From positions 34,901 to 81,543 of the forward strand of contig WOYV01000111.1 in NCBI GenBank assembly GCA_011620585.1: DNA of 46,643 nucleotides, written 5' to 3'. The position numbers and the translations under genes are program-made. This DNA comes from Draconibacterium sp. GTDB lineage: Bacteria > Bacteroidota > Bacteroidia > Bacteroidales > Prolixibacteraceae. Shown one piece after another: positions 23,654 to 33,335 of this stretch (position 1 is the stretch's first letter; every line of letters begins with the position of its first letter). Below the pieces are notes generated by a model, which did not search any database, had not been told where the DNA came from, and saw nothing but the letters and a program-made list of their open reading frames with translations.

Positions 23654-26230
23654 ATGATCAGGATACTAAAAAATAGAAAAAGCGCTAAACCACTCTGGCA
23701 GATTGCATTGGCGGCGCTTATGATTTTGATGAGCATTTATTTCGTTAAAAACGAACATCTCGAAATTGCTCAGATCAAATCGACATTGGAACAGGTCGAT
23801 GGGTTTTACCTTACTTTAGGGTTGCTGGTTACCGGCCTTTATTTTTTGTTGCAGGCCTTGATGTATGTATTTAGTTTTCGCACGGCCGGTGTAAAAGTGG
23901 GTATCGACAGCACCCTGCCTTTATACCTGAAACGCAACCTGATCAGCGTTTTTCTGCCAGCCGGAGGTTTTTCATCGCTCATGTTTTTTACCCGTCCACT
24001 CACCGAAAAAGGCATCAATAATTCCGAAATTCATTACAGTTCATACATTTACGGACTCATCAGCATCCTATCGGTAATTGTTGTGGCATTTCCACTGCTT
24101 GTCTTGTTGTTATTGCGCAACAAGCTTACTTCTGCCGAACTCATTCCATTCATCATTATTGTATTGCTGATTATCGTGGTTTTGTACCTGGTGTGGTCGT
24201 TTGTAAAACGGAAAATGATGTACCGCGTGGTTCAGCGGATGAATCCGAAAGCGCTGGTTTTTATCGATAATATTTTAGCTACCGAACTCAATGTAAAACA
24301 CTTTATTTTCACGCTTTTGGTTTCGGTTGGAATCGAATTTATTGGAGTGGCCCATGTTTACATCGCGATGGTGGCTTTGGGTTTCGAGCCCGATATTTTT
24401 ATTGCTTTCATTGCCTACATTGTTATGGTGATGTTGCTGATTGTTTCGCCATTTTTACGGGGTATCGGTGCCATCGAAGTGTCCATGACCTATGTTTTTG
24501 TAAAGAGCGGAATTCCCGCACCACAGGCAGCCGCTATCACACTTTTATTCCGCTTTTTCGAATTCTGGTTGCCCTTAATGTTTGGGGCGGGTTCTTTCCT
24601 TTTTTCACGGAAAAGTATTGTTTTACGTGTATTGCCGGTATTCATCATTTTTATTTCGGGTTTTATCGATATTGTATCGGCAGTAACTCCTGCCATTCCA
24701 AGTCGTATTCGTATTCTCGAAAAGCTCTTGCCCGAAATGGCGCTGAATATCTCCAACTTCTTTGTTTTCTTCACCGGATTATTGTTGATTATTCTTTCGG
24801 TGTATCTGCTAAAGGGAGTGAAGCGGGCCTGGAAAATATCGCTGACCTTGCTTGTGCTGGCAGCTTTGGGGCACATGGTAAAAGGTATTGATTATGAAGA
24901 GGCCCTGGTTTCGATTCTGGCTATTCTTAGTTTACTTTTCACCTATAAACTGTATAATGTAAGGGCAATGCCCATTTACCGGCAAAACTGGTGGAAAGTG
25001 TGGTCGGTGGGGCTGGCTGTCCTGGTTTTAAGCGCAATTGGCGGAACCTATTTTCTTGAGAAGGCGCACATGGGAATGGATTACACTTTTTCCGAATCGG
25101 TAAATGCATCTTTTCGGCTCATTTTTCTTTTCGACGCTTCGGGCTATCTTCCTCAATCTGCTTTCGGGCAAGTGTTTGTGCTCTTTATTTATGTGTTTAG
25201 CATTATCCTGTTAATAGTTGCGGTCTTCTTTTCGTTGCACCCTATAATTTTTGGCGATAAAGTGGAAGAAGAAAATGACCTTCTTCATGCACGTACATTG
25301 GTTGAGAATTATGGAAAATCGGCGCTCGACTATTTCAAATACTATCCCGATAAACTCCTGTTCTTTTCAAACGGGGGTTTTCTGGCGTATAAAATTCAGG
25401 GAAGTTATGCCGTAGTGCTCGAACTTCCGGTTTGCTCAAACGAGAATGCGATTCCTCAACTTATCGATGAATTTGAAGCGTATTGTTTTGGCAATGGTTT
25501 GCGCATTTTTTATTACCGGGTCCCCGAGTTGTCGGTGCAAATGTTCCGATCGCTTAAAAAGAAGGTGTTGTATATTGGCCAGGAAGCTATTCTCGACCTG
25601 GATAAATTTACCCTGAGTGGCTCTAAAATGCACCCTTTGCGCAACGCCATCAACAAAGCTAAAAACGGTGGTTATACCTTTCACGTGTATCCTTCCGAAA
25701 TCAAAGACGGCATTTTGCAAAAACTACAACATGTTTCCGACGCCTGGTTGAGAGCACCCGGGAAAAGTGAACAGATATTCTCGCAGGGGATGTTTATTCC
25801 CGAACTGATCAAAAAAACCACCGTAATGACGATTGAAAATCCGGAAGAGAAAATTGTGGCTTTTCTGAATATTGTTCCTGATTATGTGAAAGGAGAGGGT
25901 ACCTACGACATGATCCGTATGACCGAAGACGCTCCGGGCGGGGTTGTCTATTTTTTACTCACCGAAATGTTTGCCTGGTTCAGAGAACAGGGAATTAGCC
26001 GGGTAAATATGGGAATGGTGGCATTTGCCGGAGTCGACAACGCAAAAACGATGGCTGAAAAATCGATGAAATTTGCACTTGAGCACATCCGTTCGTTGTA
26101 TCATTTCAAAGGGCAATTCCAATTCAAAGACAAGTTCGACCCCGAGTGGGTAAACAAATTCCTGGTGTACGATATGGATTACGATTTGGTGCAATTTCCG
26201 ACCGTTTTAAAAGGCGTTTCCAAACCATAA
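23654..26230 (+). CDS. MprF-like lysylphosphatidylglycerol synthase/flippase
   Basis: 858 residues. The N-terminal half is a UPF0104-type flippase with many membrane helices (about residues 10-340: YLKRNLISVFLPAGGFSSLMFF, then LIVSPFLRGIGAIEVSMTYVF), followed by further membrane segments. The soluble C-terminal part (about 545-858) is a DUF2156/GNAT-like domain (FSNGGFLAYKIQGSYAVVLE, then PLRNAINKAKNGGYTFHVY and RVNMGMVAFAGV). This matches MprF, which transfers an aminoacyl group to phosphatidylglycerol and flips the product, lowering surface charge and giving resistance to cationic peptides. The amino acid and lipid used in Bacteroidota are not certain. It stands alone with no close neighbour. 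Confidence 0.85.
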   Translation: MIRILKNRKSAKPLWQIALAALMILMSIYFVKNEHLEIAQIKSTLEQVDGFYLTLGLLVTGLYFLLQALMYVFSFRTAGVKVGIDSTLPLYLKRNLISVFLPAGGFSSLMFFTRPLTEKGINNSEIHYSSYIYGLISILSVIVVAFPLLVLLLLRNKLTSAELIPFIIIVLLIIVVLYLVWSFVKRKMMYRVVQRMNPKALVFIDNILATELNVKHFIFTLLVSVGIEFIGVAHVYIAMVALGFEPDIFIAFIAYIVMVMLLIVSPFLRGIGAIEVSMTYVFVKSGIPAPQAAAITLLFRFFEFWLPLMFGAGSFLFSRKSIVLRVLPVFIIFISGFIDIVSAVTPAIPSRIRILEKLLPEMALNISNFFVFFTGLLLIILSVYLLKGVKRAWKISLTLLVLAALGHMVKGIDYEEALVSILAILSLLFTYKLYNVRAMPIYRQNWWKVWSVGLAVLVLSAIGGTYFLEKAHMGMDYTFSESVNASFRLIFLFDASGYLPQSAFGQVFVLFIYVFSIILLIVAVFFSLHPIIFGDKVEEENDLLHARTLVENYGKSALDYFKYYPDKLLFFSNGGFLAYKIQGSYAVVLELPVCSNENAIPQLIDEFEAYCFGNGLRIFYYRVPELSVQMFRSLKKKVLYIGQEAILDLDKFTLSGSKMHPLRNAINKAKNGGYTFHVYPSEIKDGILQKLQHVSDAWLRAPGKSEQIFSQGMFIPELIKKTTVMTIENPEEKIVAFLNIVPDYVKGEGTYDMIRMTEDAPGGVVYFLLTEMFAWFREQGISRVNMGMVAFAGVDNAKTMAEKSMKFALEHIRSLYHFKGQFQFKDKFDPEWVNKFLVYDMDYDLVQFPTVLKGVSKP

Positions 26231-26361
26231 ATCAGGTTAATTCCTGAAGTTTGTAATTCAGCAATTCGTCATGTTTCTCAATTGTGAAAATCATTTCATC
26301 ATAAGATGCAATCTTGTTGTAAGAGGGCTAATTTCTTGTATTTTTACGCAAATTCATTTTA

Positions 26362-26907
26362 GTGAAAAGATTTTTTGCCTTACTTGTTTTTAGCTTGTTT
26401 TCTTCTGCGCTGTTCGCCCAGAACGAAATCGGTCCGGATGGTGATAAACTGCTCTGGATTTTTGCCATTGTACTGATCCTGGCACTTGCTTTTTACCTGC
26501 TCGGCGGCACCGGTAAAAAACCCCGATTTAGCATTAAGTCAATTATGAGCCGTCGACGGTTGAGTGTCGAGCTAAAAAAGGACCGAGTGTATTTTCCGGA
26601 TACGCTCACGCTAACGGTTAAAAACACCGGGAATGTGGATGTGGATTTGGACAAGCCCTTATTGATTTTTGATAGCTTTTGGCTTAAACGGAAATTCAGG
26701 ATAAAAGGGATGCAGAACCGCAGTTTTTATCCGCTTTATTTGGTTAAGGGGAAATCGCATACGCTCGAAATCGATTTGTTACCTTTTTACCAGCACGATA
26801 AACGACTTAAAAGGTACTCGAAAGTGACCGTGAGAATTAGTGATGTAAAAGGCAGCAGACTTGGACAATGTTCGGTTTACCTGCGAAAATTCTTGATTAA
26901 GTATTAA
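26362..26907 (+). CDS. Unknown protein with signal anchor and one membrane helix
   Basis: 181 residues beginning with a GTG codon. A signal peptide ends near FAQ, then one membrane helix (LLWIFAIVLILALAFYLLGG, about residues 30-50), and a soluble C-terminal beta-sandwich-like part of about 110 residues with LTLTVKNTGNVDVDLDKPLL, typical of DUF11/Ig-like folds. I do not recognise the family. Its stop overlaps the pullulanase start by one base (TAATG), so it is co-translated with pullulanase, which suggests a shared role in polysaccharide use or regulation. Confidence 0.6.
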   Translation: MKRFFALLVFSLFSSALFAQNEIGPDGDKLLWIFAIVLILALAFYLLGGTGKKPRFSIKSIMSRRRLSVELKKDRVYFPDTLTLTVKNTGNVDVDLDKPLLIFDSFWLKRKFRIKGMQNRSFYPLYLVKGKSHTLEIDLLPFYQHDKRLKRYSKVTVRISDVKGSRLGQCSVYLRKFLIKY

Positions 26908-28847
26908 TGAGAAACTGGAAATTCAACCATATAGATTTTTCGACTTACCCCGAATATAAGGGTAACGACCTGGGTGTTTATTGGTCGCCTGAAAAAACTT
27001 CAGTAAAAATTTGGGCACCAACGGCGCAGCTGGTTGAATTACGTTTGTTCAAAGACGGTACAAAAGGTGAGGCATTTTATAAAACCAATCTGCAACGAAG
27101 TGGCGATGGAACCTGGGCCACTGTTCTGAACGGTGATTTTGAAGGAAAATACTATACCGTGCGGGTAAACGATGGCGACTGGTTGCACGAGGTCCCGGAT
27201 ACTTATGCCCGAAGTGTGGGAATAAACGGACAACGCGGGATGATTTATAATCCAAACGCTACCAACCCCGATGGATGGATTGCCGATAATGGTCCCGGAT
27301 TAAGATCGCCTACCGATGCTGTGATTTACGAGGTTCATACCCGCGATTTTTCAGTAGCAGCAAATTCGGGAATGCAAAATAAAGGCAAGTTTTTGGCTTT
27401 TACCGAAGAGGGAACACTTTCGCCTGGGGGTTTAAAAACAGGGATCGATCATTTAAAAGAACTTGGGATTACGCACGTCCATCTTTTACCGGTGAACGAT
27501 TTTGTAACGGTGGACGAAGAAAAGCCTGATGAAAAATACAACTGGGGTTACGATCCGCAACATTTTCAAGCGCTCGAAGGTTCATATTCTACCGATCCAC
27601 ACAACGGAATTTCAAGGATACGCGAATTCAAAAAACTGGTAAAATCGCTGCACAACTATGGCATTGGTGTAATCCTTGACGTGGTTTTTAACCATACCTA
27701 CTTCGCCAAGGAATCGGTTTTTAACCAAACCGTTCCTGGGTATTTCTACCGGCAGAAACCCGATGGTTCGTTTTCCAATGCCTCGGGATGCGGGAACGAG
27801 ATCGCTTCAGAACGTTACATGGTTCGTAAATACTTTATCGACACTTTAAAATTCTGGATAGAAGAATACCACATCGACGGATTTCGTTTCGATCTGATGG
27901 GCATTTTCGATGTGAAAACCATGCAGAAAATACGCGAGAAGATAGATAAACTGAACCCCGGAATTATTTTATACGGAGAAGGATGGGCAGCTGATCAAAG
28001 TCCGATGCCCGAAGATATGAGGGCCGTAAAACGAAATACTCCGCAACTAAAAGGCATTGGCAGTTTTAACGACGATTACCGCGATGCGTTAAAAGGAAAC
28101 CATGGCGATAAAAAATCAAAAGGATTTGTAAGCGGACTGAGTTTGCGTGAAGAATCGGTAAAGTTTGGCATCACCGGAGCAGTGTTTCATCCTCAGCTCA
28201 ATTACAGCTACATCGAAACTGTGCATACTCCCTGGGCAAGCGAACCCGGACAATGTATAAATTATGTGTCGTGTCATGATAACTATACACTTTGGGACAA
28301 ATTAAAACAAAGCCTTCCAAAAGCCAGCGATGAAGAGCTTCGAATGCGGGTGAAGTTGGCAGGCGCGCTGATTCTTACGTCGCAGGGCGTTCCTTTTTTG
28401 CACGCAGGGGTCGAATTTTGCCGGACAAAACATGGAAACGGAAATTCATACAAATCACCCGACGCAATTAACCAGATTGATTGGACCCTGAAAAAAGAGT
28501 GTCATGATGTGTTCGACTATTTCAAAAGCCTGGTTGCTTTGCGAAAAAACCATCCTGCATTCCGGATCCCAACTGCAGAAGGAATTCGCCGCGACCTCAA
28601 TTTTTGCACACATTACCAAATTGGAGTTGTTTCATATTGTATCGATGGAAAATCGGCGGGCGATAGCTGGGGAACCATTGTCCTCGCGTTTAACGGCAAC
28701 CTTGAACCGGTTAGTATTCCATTGCCTGAAGGCGATTTCAAAGTAGTGGCACTGGAAGACAGGATCGAAGAAAATGGATTTGGTGAAATCGTCCAGGATT
28801 CGATTATTGCTGAACCCATTTCTATGACCATGCTCGTTCAGGCCTGA
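26907..28847 (+). CDS. pulA: Type I pullulanase
   Basis: 646 residues with no signal peptide, so it is cytoplasmic. It cleaves alpha-1,6 branches of glycogen-like glucans. An N-terminal CBM48 carbohydrate-binding domain (about 1-110) precedes a GH13 catalytic domain with NWGYDP (type I pullulanase signature), DVVFNH, GFRFDLMG (nucleophile Asp), YGEGW (acid Glu) and CHDNYTLWD. Type I pullulanases without export signals usually serve glycogen debranching. The start overlaps the preceding gene by one base. Confidence 0.95.
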   Translation: MRNWKFNHIDFSTYPEYKGNDLGVYWSPEKTSVKIWAPTAQLVELRLFKDGTKGEAFYKTNLQRSGDGTWATVLNGDFEGKYYTVRVNDGDWLHEVPDTYARSVGINGQRGMIYNPNATNPDGWIADNGPGLRSPTDAVIYEVHTRDFSVAANSGMQNKGKFLAFTEEGTLSPGGLKTGIDHLKELGITHVHLLPVNDFVTVDEEKPDEKYNWGYDPQHFQALEGSYSTDPHNGISRIREFKKLVKSLHNYGIGVILDVVFNHTYFAKESVFNQTVPGYFYRQKPDGSFSNASGCGNEIASERYMVRKYFIDTLKFWIEEYHIDGFRFDLMGIFDVKTMQKIREKIDKLNPGIILYGEGWAADQSPMPEDMRAVKRNTPQLKGIGSFNDDYRDALKGNHGDKKSKGFVSGLSLREESVKFGITGAVFHPQLNYSYIETVHTPWASEPGQCINYVSCHDNYTLWDKLKQSLPKASDEELRMRVKLAGALILTSQGVPFLHAGVEFCRTKHGNGNSYKSPDAINQIDWTLKKECHDVFDYFKSLVALRKNHPAFRIPTAEGIRRDLNFCTHYQIGVVSYCIDGKSAGDSWGTIVLAFNGNLEPVSIPLPEGDFKVVALEDRIEENGFGEIVQDSIIAEPISMTMLVQA

Positions 28848-28855
28848 GTTTTCTT

Positions 28856-30337
28856 TTAAAATATTTTTGCATACGATTTTTTATAATGATAGCCATAAAT
28901 GCTGTAAGTGATCGCCATCTGGAACAGGTCGCGTCGGTGGAACAGGCTCCAGAACAACAGTTGCCAGTAATATTTCCGGTTGTTGTCGAAAATCCCGATA
29001 ATGAACACAGATTTAAAAAAGGCAACTAATCTTAGCAAATCGACCTTGTTTTTATTCTGAACCCCGGGATGAAAATCAATCAAAAAACTTTTCACCCGTT
29101 CGTAAAATGCTTTTCCGCCATAAACCCCGTGAATGACCTCGCGGTATCCTTTCTCGAGGACCATTCGATCCATTTTTGGCACAAAATTCATGGCATTGCT
29201 GGTATTGTCGCCTCCCCAACGTTCAAGAATACGTCCTTCGGCCTGGAGACGTTTGTACAAATTCGATTTGGTGGGTGCATTTAACAAACCGATCATTGCC
29301 GAAATAATCCCGCTTTTCTGAATGAAATCGATTTGTTGTCTGAAAATGTTTGGCGTGTCGCTGTCAAAACCAATGATAAATCCACCCAGTACTTCCATCC
29401 CGGCACGCTGCACGGTTTTGATACTGTCGATGAGGTTACGGTTTTTATTCTGAACCTTGTTGCATTCTTCGAGCGAATCTTCTTCGGGCGTTTCGATCCC
29501 TATAAAAACGCTCAGAAAACCTGCGCCGACCATCATTTTCATTAACTCAGGATCATCGGCCAGGTTGATCGATGCTTCGGTTGTAAAATGAAAAGGTTGG
29601 CCATGTTCTTTCATCCACGACTGAAGCGCAGGAAGTAAATCGATCTTTAAAATGTTTTTGTTCCCAATAAAATTGTCATCTACAAAAAATACTTCGCCAC
29701 GCCAGTTCAGGTCGTATAAATTCTGTAATTCATGGATGATCTGTCCGGTGGTTTTAATCCTGCATTTGTGGCCCAGCATTGCGGTAATATCGCAGAATTC
29801 GCAATTGAATGGGCAACCCCGCGAAAACTGTATGCATTTCGAACTGTACCGATTCATTTTTACAAGCGTATAATCGGGTACCGGCGATCGCTCAACATTT
29901 GCAAATTGGTTGGTGGAATACAGGTGTTTTGGATTGCCTTTTTCGAGGTCGTGCAGAAAAGGAGGAAGTGTAATCTCGGCCTCATTCAAAATCAAATAAT
30001 CCACACGATCGAATTTCTCGAAATCGGCAGTAAAAAGCGGTCCTCCTGCTACAACAGGTTTTAGAAATGCCTTGCAGCGGTCGATCACATGATTGGCCGA
30101 TTGAATTTGAGTACTCATCGCACTGATAAAAACATAGTCGGCCCAGAGAATGTCTTCCACAAGGAGCTTTTCGATATTCATGTCGATAAGCCGGGTTTCC
30201 CAGTCGGCGGGTAACAACGATGCCACGGTTATCAGGCCCAATGGCGGATACGCGGCTTTTTTCGAGATAAATTTCAGGGCATATTTAAAACTCCAAAAGG
30301 TATCGGGATATTTGGGATATACAAGCAGAATCTTCAT
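28856..30337 (-). CDS. B12-binding radical SAM protein (DUF4070 type)
   Basis: 493 residues. An N-terminal B12-binding-like domain (about 1-140, KILLVYPKYPDTFWSFKYA) and a radical SAM domain with the iron-sulfur cluster motif RGCPFNCEFC (about residues 170-180) and GFIIGFDSDTPNIF. A C-terminal region of about 100 residues with LIDFHPG and a membrane-proximal helix fits DUF4070, seen in lipid-modifying radical SAM enzymes. The substrate is not known; relatives act on hopanoids, isoprenoids or small hydrophobic metabolites. It converges with pullulanase with 8 bases between stops. Confidence 0.82.
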   Translation of the reverse strand: MKILLVYPKYPDTFWSFKYALKFISKKAAYPPLGLITVASLLPADWETRLIDMNIEKLLVEDILWADYVFISAMSTQIQSANHVIDRCKAFLKPVVAGGPLFTADFEKFDRVDYLILNEAEITLPPFLHDLEKGNPKHLYSTNQFANVERSPVPDYTLVKMNRYSSKCIQFSRGCPFNCEFCDITAMLGHKCRIKTTGQIIHELQNLYDLNWRGEVFFVDDNFIGNKNILKIDLLPALQSWMKEHGQPFHFTTEASINLADDPELMKMMVGAGFLSVFIGIETPEEDSLEECNKVQNKNRNLIDSIKTVQRAGMEVLGGFIIGFDSDTPNIFRQQIDFIQKSGIISAMIGLLNAPTKSNLYKRLQAEGRILERWGGDNTSNAMNFVPKMDRMVLEKGYREVIHGVYGGKAFYERVKSFLIDFHPGVQNKNKVDLLRLVAFFKSVFIIGIFDNNRKYYWQLLFWSLFHRRDLFQMAITYSIYGYHYKKSYAKIF

Positions 30338-30462
30338 TTCGACCGAATTTAAAATTTGTTCGAATCAAAGTAACGGCGCTTTGTTCGAAATCAGAAATAA
30401 TCGGGATTGATGGTTAAGAATAGGTTTGAAAGTGATGAATTTGGGGGGAATGGCAATTATCA

Positions 30463-30483
30463 GGGCTGGATGTCATTCAGCCC
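30463..30483. terminator. Hairpin downstream of the LytTR gene
   Basis: GGGCTG at 30463-30468 pairs with CAGCCC at 30478-30483, and the stem extends inward with one wobble. It lies about 30 bases beyond the LytTR stop but lacks a T-run, so it is a weak terminator candidate. Confidence 0.35.
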
Positions 30484-30512
30484 GAAGGAGATTTAGTAAG
30501 AAAACGGAGGGT

Positions 30513-31364
30513 TTATTTTACTTTAAGCGCTTCTTTCACTTTTAAAATATACTGGCGGGAAACCTTTATTTCCTGGGGATAATCAAACATATGAAGCGCT
30601 AATCCATTGGCTTTTCGTTCCACTTTTCGGATATAGTTTTTATTGACAATGCACGAGCGGTGGCAGCGAATCATTTCGGGATGAGCTGTAAATAACTTTT
30701 CGGTGTACTGCATAGTATTTCGAATCAGTTTTTTGTACACTTTCTCGTTATCGCGGTAAATCACTTCTACGTAATTACTCGCCGATCGTACCACGATAAG
30801 TTGTTCTGCAAATACCTGGAAATACTCAGTCTTATTTTCCGATTCGAACTCGATTTCTGAGGAGGCGATACTATCGTTTTCTCCATTCTCTTCGTCCTGA
30901 TTGCCGTTGGAAAGCACCTCTGCCATTCTTCTCAGTAAATACATTTGGTTTGTTACTACGAGCACCGAAGCCGCAGTTATTGAAATGATGACCATGATAA
31001 TTTCGGTATGAAAAGTTATCGGGATTTTGCCAACGTAGCGCGCAAAAAAGGAGAACGAAACCGAATTAAAGATCACAAAAAGCAGGTTGATTAGAATTTC
31101 CTTGCCAATTGTCCAGTGTTTTTCCGAAAATGCCCTGGTAAAAATTGAAGGAATAACCAGCCTGAAAATACTTAGCAGGACAAGGGTGATTGCACCAAAC
31201 GTCGCTAGTAAGATCAGGCGGTTGTTAAAGTCGGGATTGCGTAAAGTAAAAGGTTGGAAAAAAAGTAAAAACAGGAAAATGCCAAGGCTCACCGCAATTA
31301 TTGATCGGACATTGACTTTGAGGTTATCGTTAAACGGATATTTTTTGTTGAGCGATTTTAGCAT
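30513..31364 (-). CDS. Membrane-anchored LytTR transcriptional regulator
   Basis: 283 residues with four membrane helices in the N-terminal half (about residues 20-155) and a C-terminal LytTR DNA-binding domain (about 180-283: YFQVFAEQLIVVRSASNYVEVIY, then MIRCHRSCIVNKNYIRKVERK). There is no receiver domain and no phosphorylation Asp, so this is a one-component membrane regulator. It begins 21 bases after the alanine-dehydrogenase-family gene on the same strand and is probably co-transcribed with it. The signal and target are unknown. Confidence 0.85.
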   Translation of the reverse strand: MLKSLNKKYPFNDNLKVNVRSIIAVSLGIFLFLLFFQPFTLRNPDFNNRLILLATFGAITLVLLSIFRLVIPSIFTRAFSEKHWTIGKEILINLLFVIFNSVSFSFFARYVGKIPITFHTEIIMVIISITAASVLVVTNQMYLLRRMAEVLSNGNQDEENGENDSIASSEIEFESENKTEYFQVFAEQLIVVRSASNYVEVIYRDNEKVYKKLIRNTMQYTEKLFTAHPEMIRCHRSCIVNKNYIRKVERKANGLALHMFDYPQEIKVSRQYILKVKEALKVK

Positions 31365-31385
31365 GGATCAGACCCCGTTTTTTGG

Positions 31386-32597
31386 TTAAAAAATGGCCAG
31401 CAATAACTCGATATCTTTCGATGGCAGGTTAAACAAACGCCCAACATCGTGGTTGGTCAGGATTCCCTGGTAAATGTAAACGCCTTTTCGGAAGCCTTTC
31501 GATACTTTAACGTAATTGTCGACCCCGCCATTTTCGCCAATGGCCATCAAAATTGGTATAAGAATGTTGCTCAATGAAATAGAAGCAGTGCGGGCTACCA
31601 TTGCAGGACTGTTGGGGACACAATAATGGATGACGCCATGTTTTATAAAAGAAGGATCGTTAAAATCGGTACATTTCGAGGTTTCGAAACAGCCACCCTG
31701 ACTTATGTTCAAATCAATAATTACCGAACCTTCTTTCATTTGTTTAACCAAATCTTCCGAGACCTTGAATTTTGGCGGAGAGTTAAAGGTAGTTGCACCG
31801 ATCACGGCATCGGCCGAAACCAGCGCTTTTTTCAATACTTTCGGATAGAATACCGAAGTAAAAATACGGCGCCCGAGTTTTTCTTCCAACTTACTAAGCT
31901 CGTAAACCGATGTGTCAAAAACTTTTACAAAAATGCCAAGTCCGAGAGCGGCCCTGGCTGCATATTCAGCCGCCGTGCTCGTCCCAATTATTACGAGTTC
32001 GGCGGGTGTTACTCCGGTCACTTCGCCAAAAAGAACACCTTTCCCCTTACGCGATTTACTTAGATATTCGCTGGCAATGGTAATGGCAGTAACACCTGCA
32101 ATCTGGCTCATCTGGTGTACAAACGGCAGGAAACCCTCTTCGTTTTCGAGGTACTCGAAAGCTACCGAGGTGACTTTTTTCTGCATCAGTTTTTGAAAAG
32201 TTTCCTTGTTGTAAGCATGTGTCTGAAGGCTCGAAATAATTACCTGGTTACCACGCAGGGCATCGATTTCATTATCGCTGAAAGGTGCAATGCGTAAAAT
32301 AATGTCGCACTGAAAGGTTTCTTCGGCGGTTTCAACAATCACCGCACCGGCTTTTTGATAGTCTTCGTTGTTGTAACTCGCCGATTTTCCCGCATTTTTT
32401 TCGATCAGAATCTCGTGTCCGTAAGAAACCAGAAGGTCGACTGCCTGAGGAGTGAGCGGCACACGGTATTCAATTTTCGAAAAATCGGATGGTATGCCAA
32501 TTTTAATTTTCTTACCCTTTTTCCGTATCTCGAGCATCTCCTCTTTGGGGAGCAACATCGATTTTGGGAACGAAACTTTTTCCTTGGCTTTTTGCAT
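31386..32597 (-). CDS. Alanine dehydrogenase/PntA-family protein
   Basis: 403 residues. An N-terminal catalytic-like domain (KIGIPSDFSKIEYRVPLTP, about 32-50) and an NAD-binding Rossmann part (ELVIIGTSTAAEYAARAALGLG) with IHYCVPNSPAMVARTAS near the C-terminus, as in alanine dehydrogenase. However, the loop that normally reads LKVKEP is LRIAPF, and the catalytic His of the LHLA block appears to read LQTH, so the substrate may not be alanine. It sits between tsaE (127 bases upstream) and a LytTR regulator gene, and this order is seen in other Bacteroidota. Confidence 0.8.
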   Translation of the reverse strand: MQKAKEKVSFPKSMLLPKEEMLEIRKKGKKIKIGIPSDFSKIEYRVPLTPQAVDLLVSYGHEILIEKNAGKSASYNNEDYQKAGAVIVETAEETFQCDIILRIAPFSDNEIDALRGNQVIISSLQTHAYNKETFQKLMQKKVTSVAFEYLENEEGFLPFVHQMSQIAGVTAITIASEYLSKSRKGKGVLFGEVTGVTPAELVIIGTSTAAEYAARAALGLGIFVKVFDTSVYELSKLEEKLGRRIFTSVFYPKVLKKALVSADAVIGATTFNSPPKFKVSEDLVKQMKEGSVIIDLNISQGGCFETSKCTDFNDPSFIKHGVIHYCVPNSPAMVARTASISLSNILIPILMAIGENGGVDNYVKVSKGFRKGVYIYQGILTNHDVGRLFNLPSKDIELLLAIF

Positions 32598-32724
32598 TGT
32601 CGATCGTTTGTATGAAACCGTTTATAGAGAACAGCAATTTACAAGCAAAAGCTCAGTTTTCAAAATCATGAATCGAATTTGTATTTGCAGGGATGGAAAA
32701 AAAGATGCTTTAAATTGGGGCTGT

Positions 32725-33147
32725 TCAGTGTTTTATGGCCGTAATTGTGCGCGACTCATTTTCGTCGGCCTCAATTCTGACCTCGACCAGGTTTCCAGGA
32801 AGCAGCGATTCGATCATTTCGGGCCATTCGATAAGGCAGTAACTACCGCTGTAAATGTAATCCTCGTAACCCAGGTCGTAAGCCTCTACAATATCCTTAA
32901 TCCGGTAAAAATCGAAGTGAAAAATCGATTCCATTTCAGCCGTATTGTACTCGTTAATCAGCGCAAAGGTTGGGCTGGTAATGTTATCTTCGGAGCCAAG
33001 TGCGCGACAAATCGACTGGATAAATGTTGTTTTACCTGCTCCCATTTTCCCGTAAAAGGCAAAAACACGTTCGCCGGGGAAAGTGGCTAATAACTCGCCT
33101 GCAACCTGCTTTAATCCGGCAATGGAATCGATTGTTTTTGAAAACAT
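32725..33147 (-). CDS. tsaE: TsaE, tRNA threonylcarbamoyladenosine biosynthesis ATPase
   Basis: 140 residues from the ATG at 33147 (MFSKTID); the longer frame begins with TTG. The P-loop GKMGAGKTT is at 33-41, with SPTFALINEY and HFDFYRI as in TsaE and LIEWPE near residue 110. It energises formation of the universal tRNA modification t6A with TsaB and TsaD. It is likely the first gene of a minus-strand operon. Confidence 0.95.
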   Translation of the reverse strand: MFSKTIDSIAGLKQVAGELLATFPGERVFAFYGKMGAGKTTFIQSICRALGSEDNITSPTFALINEYNTAEMESIFHFDFYRIKDIVEAYDLGYEDYIYSGSYCLIEWPEMIESLLPGNLVEVRIEADENESRTITAIKH

Positions 33148-33270
33148 GTTTATGCTAAAATTTTTGCAAGTATACAAAAAGCCCCAAAATTTTTGGGGAG
33201 GTGTATTTCAAATTAAGATAAAAATCAGGAAAATGGATGTTTTCAAGGTTTTATATTCAATTAAATGTTT

Positions 33271-33278
33271 TAATTTTG
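33271..33278 (+). promoter_or_regulatory. -7 promoter element for gcvH
   Basis: TAATTTTG matches TAnnTTTG, about 58 bases upstream of the gcvH start. No clear -33 TTG is present. Confidence 0.45.
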
Positions 33279-33335
33279 ATCCTGATCTTTAACATCATTT
33301 CACAGAAACGTAAGTAATTATTAAAACTTGATATT

